NCBI RefSeq assembly: GCF_949987515.2
Contig: NC_082689.1
Span: forward strand, 70,864,267 to 70,928,266
Source of the DNA: Delphinus delphis
Taxonomy: Eukaryota; Chordata; Mammalia; Artiodactyla; Delphinidae
Direction of reading: 5' to 3'
Length of the DNA: 64,000 nucleotides
Below, piece after piece: positions 34,719-47,654 of this stretch. Below the pieces are notes generated by a model that did not search any database, was not told the DNA's origin, and saw nothing but the letters and a program-made list of their open reading frames with translations. Numbering within the stretch: the first letter of the stretch is position 1; the number at the start of each line of letters is the position of its first letter. Position numbers and translations under genes: made by a program.

Positions 34719-35493
34719 TAAAAAATATCTTTATTGGAGTATAATTGCTTTACAATGGTGTGTTAGCTTCTGCTTTATAACAAAGTAAATCAGCTATGCA
34801 TATACCTATAGCCCCATATCCCCTCCCTCTTGCATCTCCCTCCCACCCTCCCTATCCCACCCCTCTAGGTGGTCACAAAGCACCGAGCTGATCTTCCTTT
34901 GCTATGCGGCTGCTTCCCACTAGCTATCTATTTTCCATTTAGTAGTATATATAAGTCCATGCACTCTCTCACTTCGTCCCAGCTTACCCTTCCCCCTCCC
35001 CGTGTCCTCAAGTCTATTCTCTATGTCTGTGTCTTTATTCCTTTCCTGCCCCTAGGTTCTTCAGAACCTTTTTTTTTTTTTTAGATTCCATGTATATGTG
35101 TTAGCATACGGTATTTGTTCTTCTCTTTCTGACTTACTTCACTCTGTGTGACAGACTCTAGGTCCATCTACCTCACTACAAATAACTCAATTTCGTTTCT
35201 TTCTATGGCTGGGTAATATTCCATTGTATATGTGCCACATCTTCTTTATCCATTCATCTGTCAATGGACACTTAGGTTGCTTCCATGTCCTGGCTATTGT
35301 AAATAGAGCTGCAATGAACGTTGTGGTACATGACTCTTTTTGAATTATGGTTTTCTCAGGGTATATGCCCAGTAGTGGGGTTGCTGGGTCATATGGTAGT
35401 TCTATTTTTAGTTTTTTAAGGAACCTCCATACTGTTCTCCACAGTGGCTGTATCAATTTACATTCCCACCAACAGTGCAAGAGGGTTCCCTTT
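34719..35493 (-). mobile_element. Younger 5'-truncated L1 nested in old L1
   Basis: Well-preserved antisense L1 3' end: TCTTTATTGGAGTATAATTG, TTACAATGGTGTGTTAGCTT, GGCTGGGTAATATTCCATTG, GGGTTGCTGGGTCATATGGT, CATTCCCACCAACAGTGCAA. The minus-strand frame at 35187-35480 encodes an ORF2 C-terminal piece with [20 protein letters not shown]. Duplication CTTGCTTTTT at 34709-34718 and 35494-35503. About 775 bases, non-functional. Confidence 0.92.
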
Positions 35494-35503
35494 CTTGCTT
35501 TTT

Positions 35504-36215
35504 ATATGGGGTTGTCCTTTTTATTGGTTGTAGGTTTTTAAATAAAGTCTGGATACAAATCATTCATCAGATATATATGTGTGAGGGTATCTCCTCCCAA
35601 TTCTCAGTTTTCCCTTTCATTATCTGATTACTATCTTTTAATAAATAAAGTTCTTAATTTTAATGAAGTTCAGTTTATGATTTATGTTCACCACTTTTTG
35701 TGTCTGTTTTAGAAATCATTGCTTACTTTAAGGTCATGAAGTTATATTCCTATATTTTCTTCCAGGAGCTGTATTTTATCTTTCACATTTAGCTCTGCAA
35801 TCCATTTCTAATTAATTTTTGTGTTTGTGGATAGGGTCAAGATTCATTTCCCTCCCATATGAATATCTAACTGATCCAGCAGCATTTATTGAAAAGACAT
35901 TTTCGTTTTCCCCTTTGAAGTTCAGTGCCGTCTTTGTTGTAAATCAGGTGACCACATTTACGTGTTTCTTTTTCTGGACTTTTGTTTGGCTCTCTGTGTA
36001 TTCTTGTGTCAATACTACCTGGTCTTAATTACCAGAGCAATATATTAACTGTGTATTCTTCAAAGTGGCCTTAACTATTCTAGATCGTCTACCTTTTAAA
36101 ATAAATTTTAGAATAAGCTTATCAATTTTCATAAAAAAAGAAATCTGATAGAATTTTTATTGGACTGACATTAAGTCTATACATCAATATCGGGAGAAAT
36201 GATATCTTCCAGTCC
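35504..36215 (-). mobile_element. Old L1, right part
   Basis: Continues the old L1: GTCTGGATACAAATCATTCA, GATAGGGTCAAGATTCATTT, GCAGCATTTATTGAAAAGAC, and AATTTTTATTGGACTGACAT near the right end. Confidence 0.75.
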
Positions 36216-37260
36216 TTCTTAATCCTCAGCAATTAAGTCAAGTTTGGGGTTTGAGTGGGGGTGGTGGTGGTAATTATTACATCACAAGTACATTTGGCAA
36301 AATCAGTTCTGATTTTCGAAAGATTTATCCAAATGTATCATCTTTTTAATGTTACTCATTTATTAGAAAGATCCTTTATCCTATGATTTGCTTAAACCCT
36401 TAAATAAATTGCACTTTAAAGGACTATAAATAATCCATCTAAAAATTCAAGTTACACACCTCAGTGTTGGTTACTATGCAGAGAGAATGTCATTGTATAT
36501 AGTTTCATGTAATCTGTAAGAAGGATATCTCTTCTTATTTATTTGTGAACTTACCACTTTTAAGTAACTGATAATAAAACACAATGGAAAATTATTGTTT
36601 TATTTTTTATTTATTTTATTATTGTTTTTGCTTATTTCTTAAATACAGCCAATGATTTCTTCAAAATTTATAGTATGATAGTTGGCACAGACTCTAAGAA
36701 AATAATTCTTTTGAAGGGCGAGAGAGAATATTCATTATCAGGTAAAAATTAATTTTGAAAAGTAGCTTATAAGTGAAACTTCCCCCTTAAGAACAGATGC
36801 CATGCTTTTTGATTTTTCTTGAATGCATCTCAAAATGTAACTGTTTCTCCTTTATATTCTTTATTCTCCCTTTGAGGCTTCGTTTATTTGATGGTGTGTC
36901 ATCCAATCACCTTGTCTGATATAAGCATGATAATCAGCTGAAAATTAGTTTGTGTTTGGAGAATTTACTAACATCCCCTGTGATTTTTTTTTTTTAAATA
37001 TACCCTGGATATTGTGAAAACAAAGTCTGGGAATAGCTGTGCTTAGAAAGCAATAGGACATGCTGCTCTATGGGCTTCTGTTCCTTCAAACTTTTTCTTA
37101 GATGCTCTAGAAATCTCATATATATTTTTTTCATGCTTTATATTTCAGGTTTTTAAGCTTTGATTACTGCCGACTTCAGCCAGCCAAAAACAACTACATA
37201 GAACTTTCAAAGCTTATTAGTTCTGGCTAGGTTAGCTTGGGTTGAGTAGGAGGTTGAATA
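36216..37260. other. Intronic unique DNA
   Basis: AT-rich, with T-rich low-complexity near 36600-36625 and 36985-36996. No gene or named repeat. Confidence 0.5.
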
Positions 37261-37270
37261 GGTGACTTCT

Positions 37271-37355
37271 GAAGTCCCTTTCAACTCTAAATTTTATGAT
37301 TCTGGTAATGTATAACATCCAAGAATCACAGAATGTTAGAACTAGAAGGAACTTG
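37271..37355. repeat. Imperfect inverted repeat (~33-bp arms, 18-bp spacer)
   Basis: Left arm 37271-37303 starts GAAGTCCCTTTCAACTCTAA; right arm 37322-37355 starts AGAATCACAGAATGTTAGAA. About three quarters of positions pair. The right arm continues into MIR-like text (CACTTTCCAGATGAGGAAAG), so it may be ancient SINE sequence. Confidence 0.6.
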
Positions 37356-37433
37356 AAGATCTGATCCAAGCCACTCACTTTCCAGATGAGGAAAGCTACC
37401 CAAAGTGAAGAGACAGGAGTAGAGTTCCAGAGC

Positions 37434-37508
37434 CAGGGGGTGGGGAGTAGCGGGGGGAGGGGGGGGTGGGGGCGGGGGGGGGGCGGAGGGAGAGGGGGAG
37501 GGGGAGTG
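37434..37508 (+). repeat. G-rich tract, strong G-quadruplex candidate
   Basis: About 75 bases mostly of G with runs of 5 to 10 (for example GGGGGGAGGGGGGGGTGGGG) and GGGAGA units. It lies in intron 1 about 14.5 kb after the start codon on the coding strand, so the RNA would also carry the G-runs. A GGAA-rich run follows at 37552-37580. Confidence 0.9.
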
Positions 37509-37580
37509 ACAGGAGGGCCAGACCTCACATGACTGGCCAGTGCTGTGATCTGAAGGAGGGAAGGAAGGAAGAAGGCAGGC

Positions 37581-40342
37581 CACACACAACTTTAGCAGCT
37601 ATTCTAGGAAACTTATCAGAGGTTGGACTGGGGTGTGAATGGGGCCAGCATCACCAGCTGGTTTCTGACTGGAAACCAATCGTGGTCACCCTGCTGGCCA
37701 GACTCCTGCGCTTCCTTCCCCGAGCGCGGCCCCTTCTCCTGGTTTGCCACAACAGTGTCCAGATCTGATTCTGCTTTGTTCTGTTTTTAACCCTACAGGT
37801 TAGCTGGGTAGCGCTACCGTAGCTGGGCCCTGCTCATCCTCCATGGCTTCTGGCCCATTCAAGGCCTTGTCTCCTTCTGGATTCTTCCTTTACCACATTG
37901 CTAAGGGTCTTTGTTTTCATAGCCCTGGGTCTGGGGCCAAAACCCTCTCACTTTTTCAGCACGCCTGGAGCCTTCCCACACTAGAAGGATACACTCCAAT
38001 CTACTTCATTCTCGCTAAACTTTCTCTGTCCTGCCATCACTACCTGCTGTATCCTGTTTGGTCACCAAAACAACAACAGTACAACCCAGAGAGGCTCTGA
38101 TTAAGCACCTCCTTTCTTTGTCGAAGCCAACTCTCTCATTCAGCACTCTGATGGGAACCACTTTCTTCCTGATGCCAAGCACTCCGCGTTAGTCTCTAGT
38201 ATCTCTTGTTTTTTTCATGAGTTGTTTGAACATAGTTGACAGCCTTCTGCATTTATATAGGATCAGGTTTCAGGAGCTCCCTTTTAGTCAATTACATGGA
38301 AGACCTCAGAGAAAGAAAACACACAGTAGGAGGCATCAACAGGTCCATTGTGCTACTTGGATACAGCTTTTCCCTCGTGCTGTTTGGATCATATACTCAT
38401 TAAATACATTAGCTGGAAAGAACCTGCCTGGCCATGTGCCTCCCTTTAGGGAAATCAAATACAGGAGAAATTGGGATCTAGTAAGCAAATAAGAGAGCAT
38501 GATTTTCCCACAGTTTACAAAACGTTCTCCAGTGAAAATGCCTCCCTAAGTTCATTCACATATTTCTAAGTCTTTGACAGAAAGTATAATTTAAAGTTGA
38601 GCCATCAGGAGCCATGGCCTATTAAAGAGTAATTAGATATTAAGAGAAATAGTTTGTGAAATAATTTCTTAAGTCAGTTGGAAAGGGTGAGTTTATTTTG
38701 TCATATTAGATTTACGACCAACTTCTGAGGAATGCATGATTGAGCAGAGGTACAGCTGTAGTAGCCTTTTGTGTGTGTTTTGTTTTGTTTCTCACTGCTT
38801 CAAAAACCCTCAGTGCTGATTGGTTCAAACCTTTTGGTTTTCCTCCTACTAGTGTGTGTAATCATGACTGGTAAACTCTGGAAGCCATGCCATGCACAGA
38901 AGGAAATGACAGAAAGGCCTGTGGGTGATTTAAAATCATCATATTAGGGCCTCTACATTATCTGTAAGGAAAATAAATTGTTTGTGGACCATTATTAGTT
39001 GATAAGGGTCACAGTCAAGGTTTCCAGGGTGGTGGTGTTTTTAAAGATTGAGGAGAGACGTGCCTTTCTAAAACATCTTAGGGTGCCTCTTTTACAGAGC
39101 AGTTGATTTCTTGGGCCAGAAAGTTCTCTCAGGTGGAGGGAGTGAATCATCTTTAAACAACATGTTGCAAAGCGAAACGAAACGAAACAAAAAAACACCA
39201 TGTTGCTCCAACATATTTGGCTATTAATAATGTGTGTGTGTAAATTGCTCTGAGTCTCTCCCAAAACACAGCGGTAGCTTTGTGTTTGAATTTCCTTTAC
39301 TTATTTAATTATTGCAGGAAAGATGGGCCTGCTTGACACTTTAGAAGTCATGTACATTGTTTGTCTAAGTTAAAAACATATGTATTCCATCAGAGTGACT
39401 TAAAAGAAAGTCAGGGTTCCAGTAAGCACAGGAGTAATTATTATCCTTAGAAACAGGGAATTTTTTTCTGATCCAAGTTTACTTCCTAAACTAAATGTTT
39501 CTGTTTTTAGTAACCTTTTATCTAACTTTTTCAATATGTCAGGAAGCTTTTGAGCAAAGTTTACTCACATTTTAAAGAATGTACAGGCCTATTAAGGCAG
39601 ATATATCCAGTTCTGCGTTGGTTATTATATGCTCACTCTTGGGCAGCTGATAAAATCTCATTTTTAGGATGTTTAAAATATGGGGACATAAGAGTTTACT
39701 AATTTGATCTTTCCTCATTCCTTATTATATGTTAACTTTCACTAAGTGGAATTTCATTTAGACTATATGTAATACATTTACATTCTAATGTAATATAATT
39801 TACATGTTGGGAGATAAGATGGAACAAGTCAGAGAATATCAGGAAAGAAAAAGCATAGCATGAAGTTTTATGTGTATTTAAACTGAATTTAGTAACAGTT
39901 TAATGTATCATTTTGTTAACAGTAATTTGTGTGTATGTTGTCTCCTTTATAAGAATGGAAGTTTCTTAAGACAAGAAATATACCTTGTTCATTTTTGTGC
40001 CTATTACAATGCTCTGCACACAGTAGGTAGTTAAATAAATGTTTATTAAATTGAATCCATGTCTATTGTTTACTGATATGCTAAAGAGAATTAGGAAGCG
40101 CAGCCAGAATTCTTTAGGGGTGAAATGCTAATGCTTAAAATACACACATGATTAGGATAAAAACGGGTTTTTAGTCTAAATGACCTAAATAATTTTCTCA
40201 ATCTGTAGCTTTATTATTAGACTCCTTGTTTGTGCCTAGAAGGCCATCACTGCTATTAAGCTAGTTTGTCATCGTCATATAAGCATTTCATGAAGTACAA
40301 AAACAAAATATTCAAGTTAAATATAACAAATGTAATGTGTAT
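37581..40342. other. Intronic unique DNA with an L2 tail
   Basis: Mostly unrecognised. A short GAAAC pentamer array is at 39172-39188. The segment 39950-40060 resembles an L2 3' end (CTTAAGACAAGAAATATACC, ACACAGTAGGTAGTTAAATA). Confidence 0.5.
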
Positions 40343-40357
40343 AGAAATGAGAGGCCC

Positions 40358-40702
40358 GGGCTTCCCTGGTGGGGCAGTGGTTAAGAATCTGCCTGCCAAT
40401 GCAGGGGACACGGGTTTGAGCGTTGGTCCGGGAAGATCCCACACGCCCGTGCGCCACAACTACTGAGCCTGTGCTCTAGAGCCTGCGAGCCACAACTATT
40501 GAAGCCCGTGAGCCACAACTACTAAAGCCTGCGCGCCTAGAGCCCGTGCTCTGCAACAAGAGAAGCCACTGCAATGAGAAGCCCGTGCACCACAATGAAG
40601 AGTAGCCCCGCCTCGCCACAACTAGAGAAAGCCTGCGTGCAGCAACCGAGACCCAATGCAGCCAAAAATAATAAATAAATTAGATAAATAAATTAAGAAA
40701 AA
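40358..40702 (+). mobile_element. Long CHR-family SINE (~345 bp)
   Basis: Head GGGCTTCCCTGGTGGGGCAG, several CCACAACTACTGAGCC-like modules, end CAGCCAAAAATAATAAATAA. The 15-base duplication AGAAATGAGAGGCCC at 40343-40357 and 40703-40717 is exact, indicating a fairly recent insertion for this longer type. Confidence 0.96.
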
Positions 40703-40717
40703 AGAAATGAGAGGCCC

Positions 40718-41706
40718 ATTAAAATGAAAATTTTACTTGTAATTTTTTGAATAACATATGGATGGGGCATTATTATTGAAAAGCAATTAAATATTTTAAA
40801 AGGGCTACATTTCTAAGAACGATATTTTTTAGGATTAGCTGGAGGTCTCTAAGGGCCTAGAATTGTGTCTGGAAGGGTTTGTGATTATAGTTGTCAGGGT
40901 TTTGACAGGAAACATATCGCATACTCAAACTCGGTATTCAAGAGATGTTTAATAAACAAGGATATTTACAAATGTGTTGGCAGGACTTAGGGAAACCAAA
41001 AAGGGATAATGACATGTTCTGAGGCCAGCAAAAGATGGGTATTTTTACTACACAGGGTCTGAAGGGCTAGAGGTGGGAGCAGTTCCCAGAAGCTAGAAGG
41101 GTAACCCTGCGAAGAGGGCTGCCTGAGAGGAGCAGTGACCTTAGCTGAGGACCAAGGCCAACCTAGGCTGGGCAGACATCCCTCACTTTCCTCCCATTTT
41201 CGGATCTCCTGAGAGTGCCTCCAATTGGAAACCGTAGGAAGCCAGAGGGAGGAGGATCCCTCTGATGCAGGGCATTATGGGTCAGCTTTTCAGGGCACAG
41301 AATAGGGTAGAGAAGGTGGAGAGGCAAATGGAGGAATGGGGATCGGTAAATATTTGTCAAATAAATAAATGGCTGCTTACTACTTAATGAATAGCTTTCT
41401 TTTTCTTTCAATTAACAGTGCTACTTATTGCCTTCTTAAAAATCTGCATTATTCCTTGATTGAGATAAGCAGCATTTAGTAGAGCACCTACTATGTGCAA
41501 AGCATTTTGCCAGGCCTGTTGCTATCAATAGCAGATAACTTTCTAAGAAAATTGTCTGCTAGTGGAGTTGTACCTTGCTTTACACAATAGATATTGAAAA
41601 CAGCTAAACAAGCGTTGACATTAAATACTTTGAAATGACATTATAAAGTAATCCAAAGCACCTCATTTCAAGTAAATTTGGGAAGCTTGCTCTTTAAAGC
41701 AATCCT
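40718..41706. other. Intronic unique DNA
   Basis: No gene. A scrap near 41465-41520 (CACCTACTATGTGCAAAGCA) resembles MIR/L2. Confidence 0.5.
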
Positions 41707-41896
41707 TTAGTGCAGCTCTGTCCAGTAGAACTTTCCACAATTATGGGAATGTTCTATATCTGCACTGTCTGATGCAGTGTCCACTGGCCCCGTGGAGGCT
41801 ACTAAGCACTTAACATTTGGCTTGTGTGACTGAGATGCTAAATTAAAAATGTTTAGCCACATGTGGCTAGTGGCTGTCATATTGGGCAATACAGCT
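41707..41896 (+). mobile_element. hAT-like nonautonomous DNA transposon
   Basis: Text AGTGCAGCTCTGTCCAGTAG, GAACTTTCCACAATTATGGG, TGTTCTATATCTGCACTGTC, ACATGTGGCTAGTGGCTGTC and an inverted end resembling ATTGGGCAATACAGCTG match a common mammalian MITE. No transposase. Confidence 0.75.
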
Positions 41897-42934
41897 GTAG
41901 TAAATTGTTAAGGAAGTATGGGCTACCTGATTTAATTTTTGTGTGAAATCCATTTTGAAGTAAGAAGTTGGATCCTGCATTTACAGATTTTCAGATTGCT
42001 AGTCTCCGTGTATAGGAACCCTGCAAATACTGGTGACCAGAATGTAAAGGGAAAAGAAATCAAAAGCACCCAAGATTGAGTTGGTCCTAAAGCTTTTTGG
42101 CTAGTAAAAGTAAAGCAAAAGATGCAAAAACCCTTTTATGTTATATAGTATATGCTTTACAAATGTAGGTTATGTTTATTTAGACTGAGTTATGTTTAAA
42201 AATAGACCATTGTGTCCAGGTTTCTCATCATTAAAAAGTCTACTTCAATTACAAAACAATGCATTTATTTCCATAATGTAGATATTTTGTACCATACTAG
42301 TCGCTTCCATTCTTAGCCAATTGGTTACAAAGAAGATATTCAAAGAATGAAGCTAGGAAGTCTAGTATGTATCCAGCTAGAAGAAAATACGACTAATGAT
42401 ATATTAAAAGTGTATATATCTTCTCTTTAAATCTTGATATTTAGAGTTTCATTTTTTGTTTATTTTCTTGGGTTTACTGTGTATATATATATATTATATA
42501 CATATAATATATCATATATATTCAGCTTTATGATAAAATCTGAGATTTTTCTTGGCCATTTTTATAAAGTTTTCTTCTTTTTAGTCTGTCTTTAGAAATC
42601 TGCATTGCACTAAGTCCAGAATCTGAAAAGACAATCACTTGAAGTTCATAATTATTCCATAAGGAAAAACAGATGATTACATCATGGATATGACATATTA
42701 CCTGTAATGCAACTGAAAATATTTTTCAGGGCATTAAGTTCATGGATATTTGTTTTCTGATTATTCTTATTCTATTCAAGCCTACCTTTCGCCTGCCTTT
42801 TCCACATTGTGCTTTATTTGATTGGTCTTTAGTAGGCCATAAGAATTATATATGAGACTGTGCCTTTTAAAATGAACAAGGTCTAAGGTCATTATGACAG
42901 ATTTAAAAAATGACTCTTGCTGTACAAACTCAAG
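41897..42934. other. Intronic AT-rich DNA
   Basis: No gene. A TA-rich run is at 42480-42525. Confidence 0.5.
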
Positions 42935-43090
42935 AATGTTTTTGTTTTGTTTATTGTGGTGACATATACATAACATAAAATTTACCATTTTAACTATTTT
43001 TAAGCATATAATTCCGTGGCACTAAGTCCATTCACATTGTTGTACAACTATCACCACTCAAGAACATTTTTCAGTCCCTAATATCGAGAG
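42935..43090 (-). mobile_element. L1 3'-end fragment, old
   Basis: TTGTGGTGACATATACATAA, ATAAAATTTACCATTTTAAC and GTTGTACAACTATCACCACT are antisense text of an ancient L1 3' UTR. Confidence 0.65.
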
Positions 43091-46000
43091 GTGACGTTTC
43101 CAGTTTCATGGAGATTTTTTTTTTCTCTTCTAAAAAGAGCAACAAAATCACCCCCAAATTCTTGTTTGTGCCAGTAAGGAAACATCTGCTAAAATCCTAT
43201 CAAATGGCATTGTAAAGTGGTATTAAATTAGCGTAGCTACTGTAAGCTTGCTCATCAATATACAAAAAGAAGTTGTTGAAGTAACTTTTAAAATGAAACG
43301 GCACTTTAAATAGGAAAATGCAGTTATTTGGCCTCTTTCCATTTCATTTTTGAAGGAATTTTGTCAGAAACCCAACAAACACTATAGACCAATGATATGG
43401 TGTGTGCTGAAGAAAGGCGGTGTGATTTAGTGTATGGGATGTGTCACACTTTGTGACTCACCTTCCTTTAATGTATTTTTCAAGTTTGTATAATAACATC
43501 CATACTTAAGCTTCCTTTCTTTTATTCCTTTAATTGAGTTCTTGAGATGATACTAACACAGTAATGAAATTTTAACTCACTTTTATGTGTGATAAAACGC
43601 ATAATTGACTCATAATATTTTGGGAAATTATAAAAGATAAAACCAGCTTTCTTCCACAACATGAGTTCTGCCTACTTATCCGTTGCCGTAGTTACCAGGT
43701 AAACACTAATAAAACCAAAGGGGCCTCAAAAAAATTTCTCACATCATTTGCATTGAAAATTCTTCATAGGACCTTTTAAAAATATTATCTGGGTAGGGGA
43801 AGGAAAGATTTACGTAATGGAAGAGAAGTCAAACTTTATTTGAATATAGAAAGAGAGTTGAAGGGGTAGAAATCTGAATTGCTGAGAAAGGAGTTTTCAG
43901 AGCAGACTGTTTCTGGTATTTTATACCAATTATGTGCAGCTATTGCTTTGAATAAATTTTGCTGCCCTGCTGAGATTTCCTTTTTACAAATCCTGGAGCA
44001 ATTATAAGATGGAAGTCTGGAATGTATAAACAATGTCCTTTGAACAGTAAATGAGACTCATTCTTATAAAACTCAAGGGTAGGAATGTACTACCTTTTAT
44101 TCTGTTTCTCTGCCTTTCCTTCCTCCGTAATCATTGCACAGAAACTTATGTCTACTTTGAGTGGACAAAAACAGGAATTTTGACTAGAAGTTCTTTTAAA
44201 GTATCATTTCTATCAAACTAACAAAATCTCTCCATTGCTATAACACAATAAACAGTATACTTAATAACTGTTCACTATAGCTATTGATTCTATATTTCTA
44301 TATCTCCAACCTTAGCCCAACAAACTGTAATAGGTTACCTTTCTCTATAGACCTGGAAAACAAAGTACTGCTCCAAGTCAGTTTCATGGGGAGAAAAATG
44401 ACACCCTTAGAGCATAACATTAGGCTGAGTTTCCAAATGTTAGCTTGTTTTATGTGACAAAGCAATCTGCACTAATCATGGCAAACAATATATCAAATCC
44501 TAAAGAGAAGTCAACTGTCACTTGGAATTAACTGTAAAAAGCCTGAACTCCATTATTTTGCCGAACTTACAGACCTTATACAATGTTTACAATAAGGTTT
44601 GGAGAGTTGCCTAGCGTTGGAATATATACAATTAAACAACACAGTGGAACGGCCCTTTTATGTCAGCACTGCTAAAAGACCGCCATTATGCTCACATGAT
44701 AGTCATTCTTGGAACTCTTAACATAAACAGGAGTAGAGAACATTCATTTGTAATTCTGTCTAAGTGCATATGGGATTTTATTTTATTTTATTCACATAAA
44801 CCCCCATGGAAACTAAAGATAGCAATAATAGAGGGATCACCGAGTGAGAATTATTTCTTTGTCAAAGAATGTCATACTTTTATTTTGTTTGCAGCTGAGC
44901 CTAAGTACTTAGGTCTTTGGACTTTTATGTAAGCTTCTATAAACAAGGCAGATTGTGTTTAAATTGATTACAAAGTGAATTTATTTGTTTGAAGATACTT
45001 TTACACTAGAAATTAATACAAAATGCAGCTCCTGGTTCCCTCTTTCAGACATCTATCAAAAATAACCAATGTAAAGAGGCAACAGAATATCATAGATTAA
45101 AATGAAACCAAACATAGGCTGTGTTGAATCCACGTCATGTTTCCTTGAAGTTAGATTAGGTCAATTTAATAGTTACAGCTAGACCAGAAGGGTTGATCCT
45201 TCAGTGCAACCACAAGAGGGAAAGATACACGACTGAAGCAATTTCTTGTTTTTGGAAAGTGGAAATATTTAAGATATTGATTTAAGTTCTGTCTTTCAGT
45301 AATATAAATATATATTTTTAATACATGTATTGGATTTTCCCTGTAGCATTTTTTTCCTATAGGCTTCCCAGGGATGTGTTTGGCTTTATAATTCTGAAAA
45401 TTAGTTTACATTGATACCAAAATAAAGCATAGCTGTAATCACATGACTCAATATCAAGAGGAAGATTTTAGCTCAGTTTAGATCACTGGAGCCAGTGACT
45501 CCAGCTGTTTTTGCCTCTGTTTTCTAGTCTGTTGTCTAAAATTTGGGAATTTGTTAAGCATGTTTCCAGAGAGGTTTGAACTGCTTGACAGAAACTTGAC
45601 CTGTTAAATGGCCAAAAAAAAAAGGACTGTCAACTTGTATATGAAAAGTTTGCAGGATATTTGAATGACTGAGTGTTAAAGCACCTCAGAACATAAAAGG
45701 TTATCTGAAATATGATTGTTTCAGTAAAAAATGAAATGTTCGCCTCTCCCTAATCCTGGCCTGAAATTTGTAGATTAGAACCCTCAATACAGACCACTTT
45801 TTGTCCTTTACTTTCACTCGTAGTATGAATCCTTCTCTCCACTTCTCTAAATACCTGGTGGGCCTCCACTTATAATTAGAATAAGTGAAAGATTATATTG
45901 AATTAGACTAAGGATTTCCCAAACATGGTTTTGACCCTATTTGGACAGGGTCAACCAGATGCCCCAAGTATCCTTTAAATAACCAGTGCATCGATCATCT

Positions 46001-47340
46001 GTATGACTAGACTGTTCTTGCACCCATTTATGTGTTTAAGGACACTCAGAGCAATAGGATCCGCATACATTTGTGCAGTACTACTGGATTCCTTTTTTTT
46101 TTTCCCAAGAAAATACACATTTCAAATGTTTCCTCTGTTCCTTTCTTTTCATAATTTCAGGACTAACTTTGGTTTTGATTTTATAAACTTTAAAAATATC
46201 TCTTTCACATTAATATTTTTCCAGGATGAAGAATCCTAATTTTATATTTCTTTTCTTTGAATCATTTTAGTTGATAATGTAGTTTAGTTGTTTGGAAGGG
46301 CAATAATTACAACTTCACAGAGTGACCTAATGCACTTGAATTTTGTGCATAGTAACATTAGATTTTTGATTATATTTCTATTAAATAACTCGCCATGCCC
46401 AATGTTAATTGCTCCTTGGGGTTATGGTTCATGTTGAACTGCCACCTTTCAGGTGGTCCAAAATGACGCCCAGATACCGTTCCAGTTGCAGCTGGTAGTT
46501 TAGTGGGCTGTGTTAGTCTTACTCATGGATACTGAAGATCATCTGTCACCTTTTTGATTCACTTTCCCATTTTCTCAGCCTCATCAGCACAGTATGTGTC
46601 GTGATGAAAGGAAAGAGTGGTATATGCAGATGTGGCATTTCAATGCGTGCCACTTCTTTCAAATTTTATATAAAAATGTTAAGTTAAGCTGGACATGAGT
46701 CTGACAGAGACCGTTCTTAGAACTTAAAAGAATTATGTCATGATTCTCATGTTGGTTTCTTGTTACATTTCCTTCCTTTCTAATGTTCATTGCACAGATA
46801 CTCTTACGCAGGCATATGGAGGATTCACAGGTCGGAAGACATATCCCCACTCTTGGAGAGAGTACAGTACAACTAGGGGAAATAGTATGTAATTAATAGC
46901 CATTAACAATTTGAGTTGAGGGCTGTGGATGGTATGAGGAGAGTGGTCTATGGGAAGGTGGAGAAATAGACTTCACTTCAGGATAAATCAAAAAACTCTC
47001 TGTGGATGGGGCAACATCTGCGCTCAGCTTTTGATAGCATGGTAATGATGATCAGTGGTGTCGGTGGCAGAATAACGTTGGTATGTTTGGGGCGGACTAG
47101 AAGAGCAGTGCAGAGAGCCTGGCATCCATGTAGGAAGACAGGCAAATGAAAAGGTCTTGCTTTATCCTTTGGGCAGTAGGGAGCGATTATAGGTTTTAAG
47201 CTGAGAAACAGCAACATTTCAGGGAAATTAATCCAGTAGATGCAAAACAAATGGGTTGGAAGTGAGGGGAACTCTAAGCGTCATAAGGCTTTTTCTGTAT
47301 ATATTTTAAAGTGGATTCTGTGGCTACTGTGTCAGAGATT
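43091..47340. other. Intronic unique DNA with L2-like remnant
   Basis: Largely unrecognised AT-rich sequence. The segment 46780-47235 resembles diverged L2 (AGACATATCCCCACTCTTGG, GTGCAGAGAGCCTGGCATCC). No exon candidate. Confidence 0.45.
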
Positions 47341-47357
47341 TCTTGAAAACCCTAACT

Positions 47358-47400
47358 AAGAATATAGACAGTACCTAACGAAGGTACTGTCTATATTCTT
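47358..47400. repeat. Perfect 19-bp inverted repeat with 5-base loop
   Basis: Left arm AAGAATATAGACAGTACCT (47358-47376), loop AACGA, right arm AGGTACTGTCTATATTCTT (47382-47400), with no mismatch. It is not in a recognised transposon. Confidence 0.98.
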
Positions 47401-47654
47401 TCAAATATTCTTTCAGTGTTAAACAGTTCTTTTCACTACTGACCACAAAAATATTTAAGTGCAAAATCAAATGTGCCTGTGATATGTACAAAAGACATCT
47501 AGGCAAAGTGATTCTATGTTTTTTCCTTAATTATTTGAATTTGGAATCCCACTTTATAAGACTCAAGTACTATGTAAATTCATCCTGCGCGACTGCAGGT
47601 ATAGGTTATGAGAGAATTCATTGTAGTAAGGTAAATTGTTTTGAACAACAATAA

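Noticed and set aside
35187..35480. 97-codon frame with clear L1 ORF2 similarity
   Set aside because: It is the C-terminal end of a 5'-truncated L1, so it is reported as a mobile element rather than a gene.
39172..39188. Short GAAAC pentamer array
   Set aside because: Only about three units; too short to be of note.
47358..47400. The 19-bp hairpin as a microRNA gene or terminator
   Set aside because: The stem is shorter than usual pre-miRNA stems, and intrinsic terminators of this kind do not apply to polymerase II introns.
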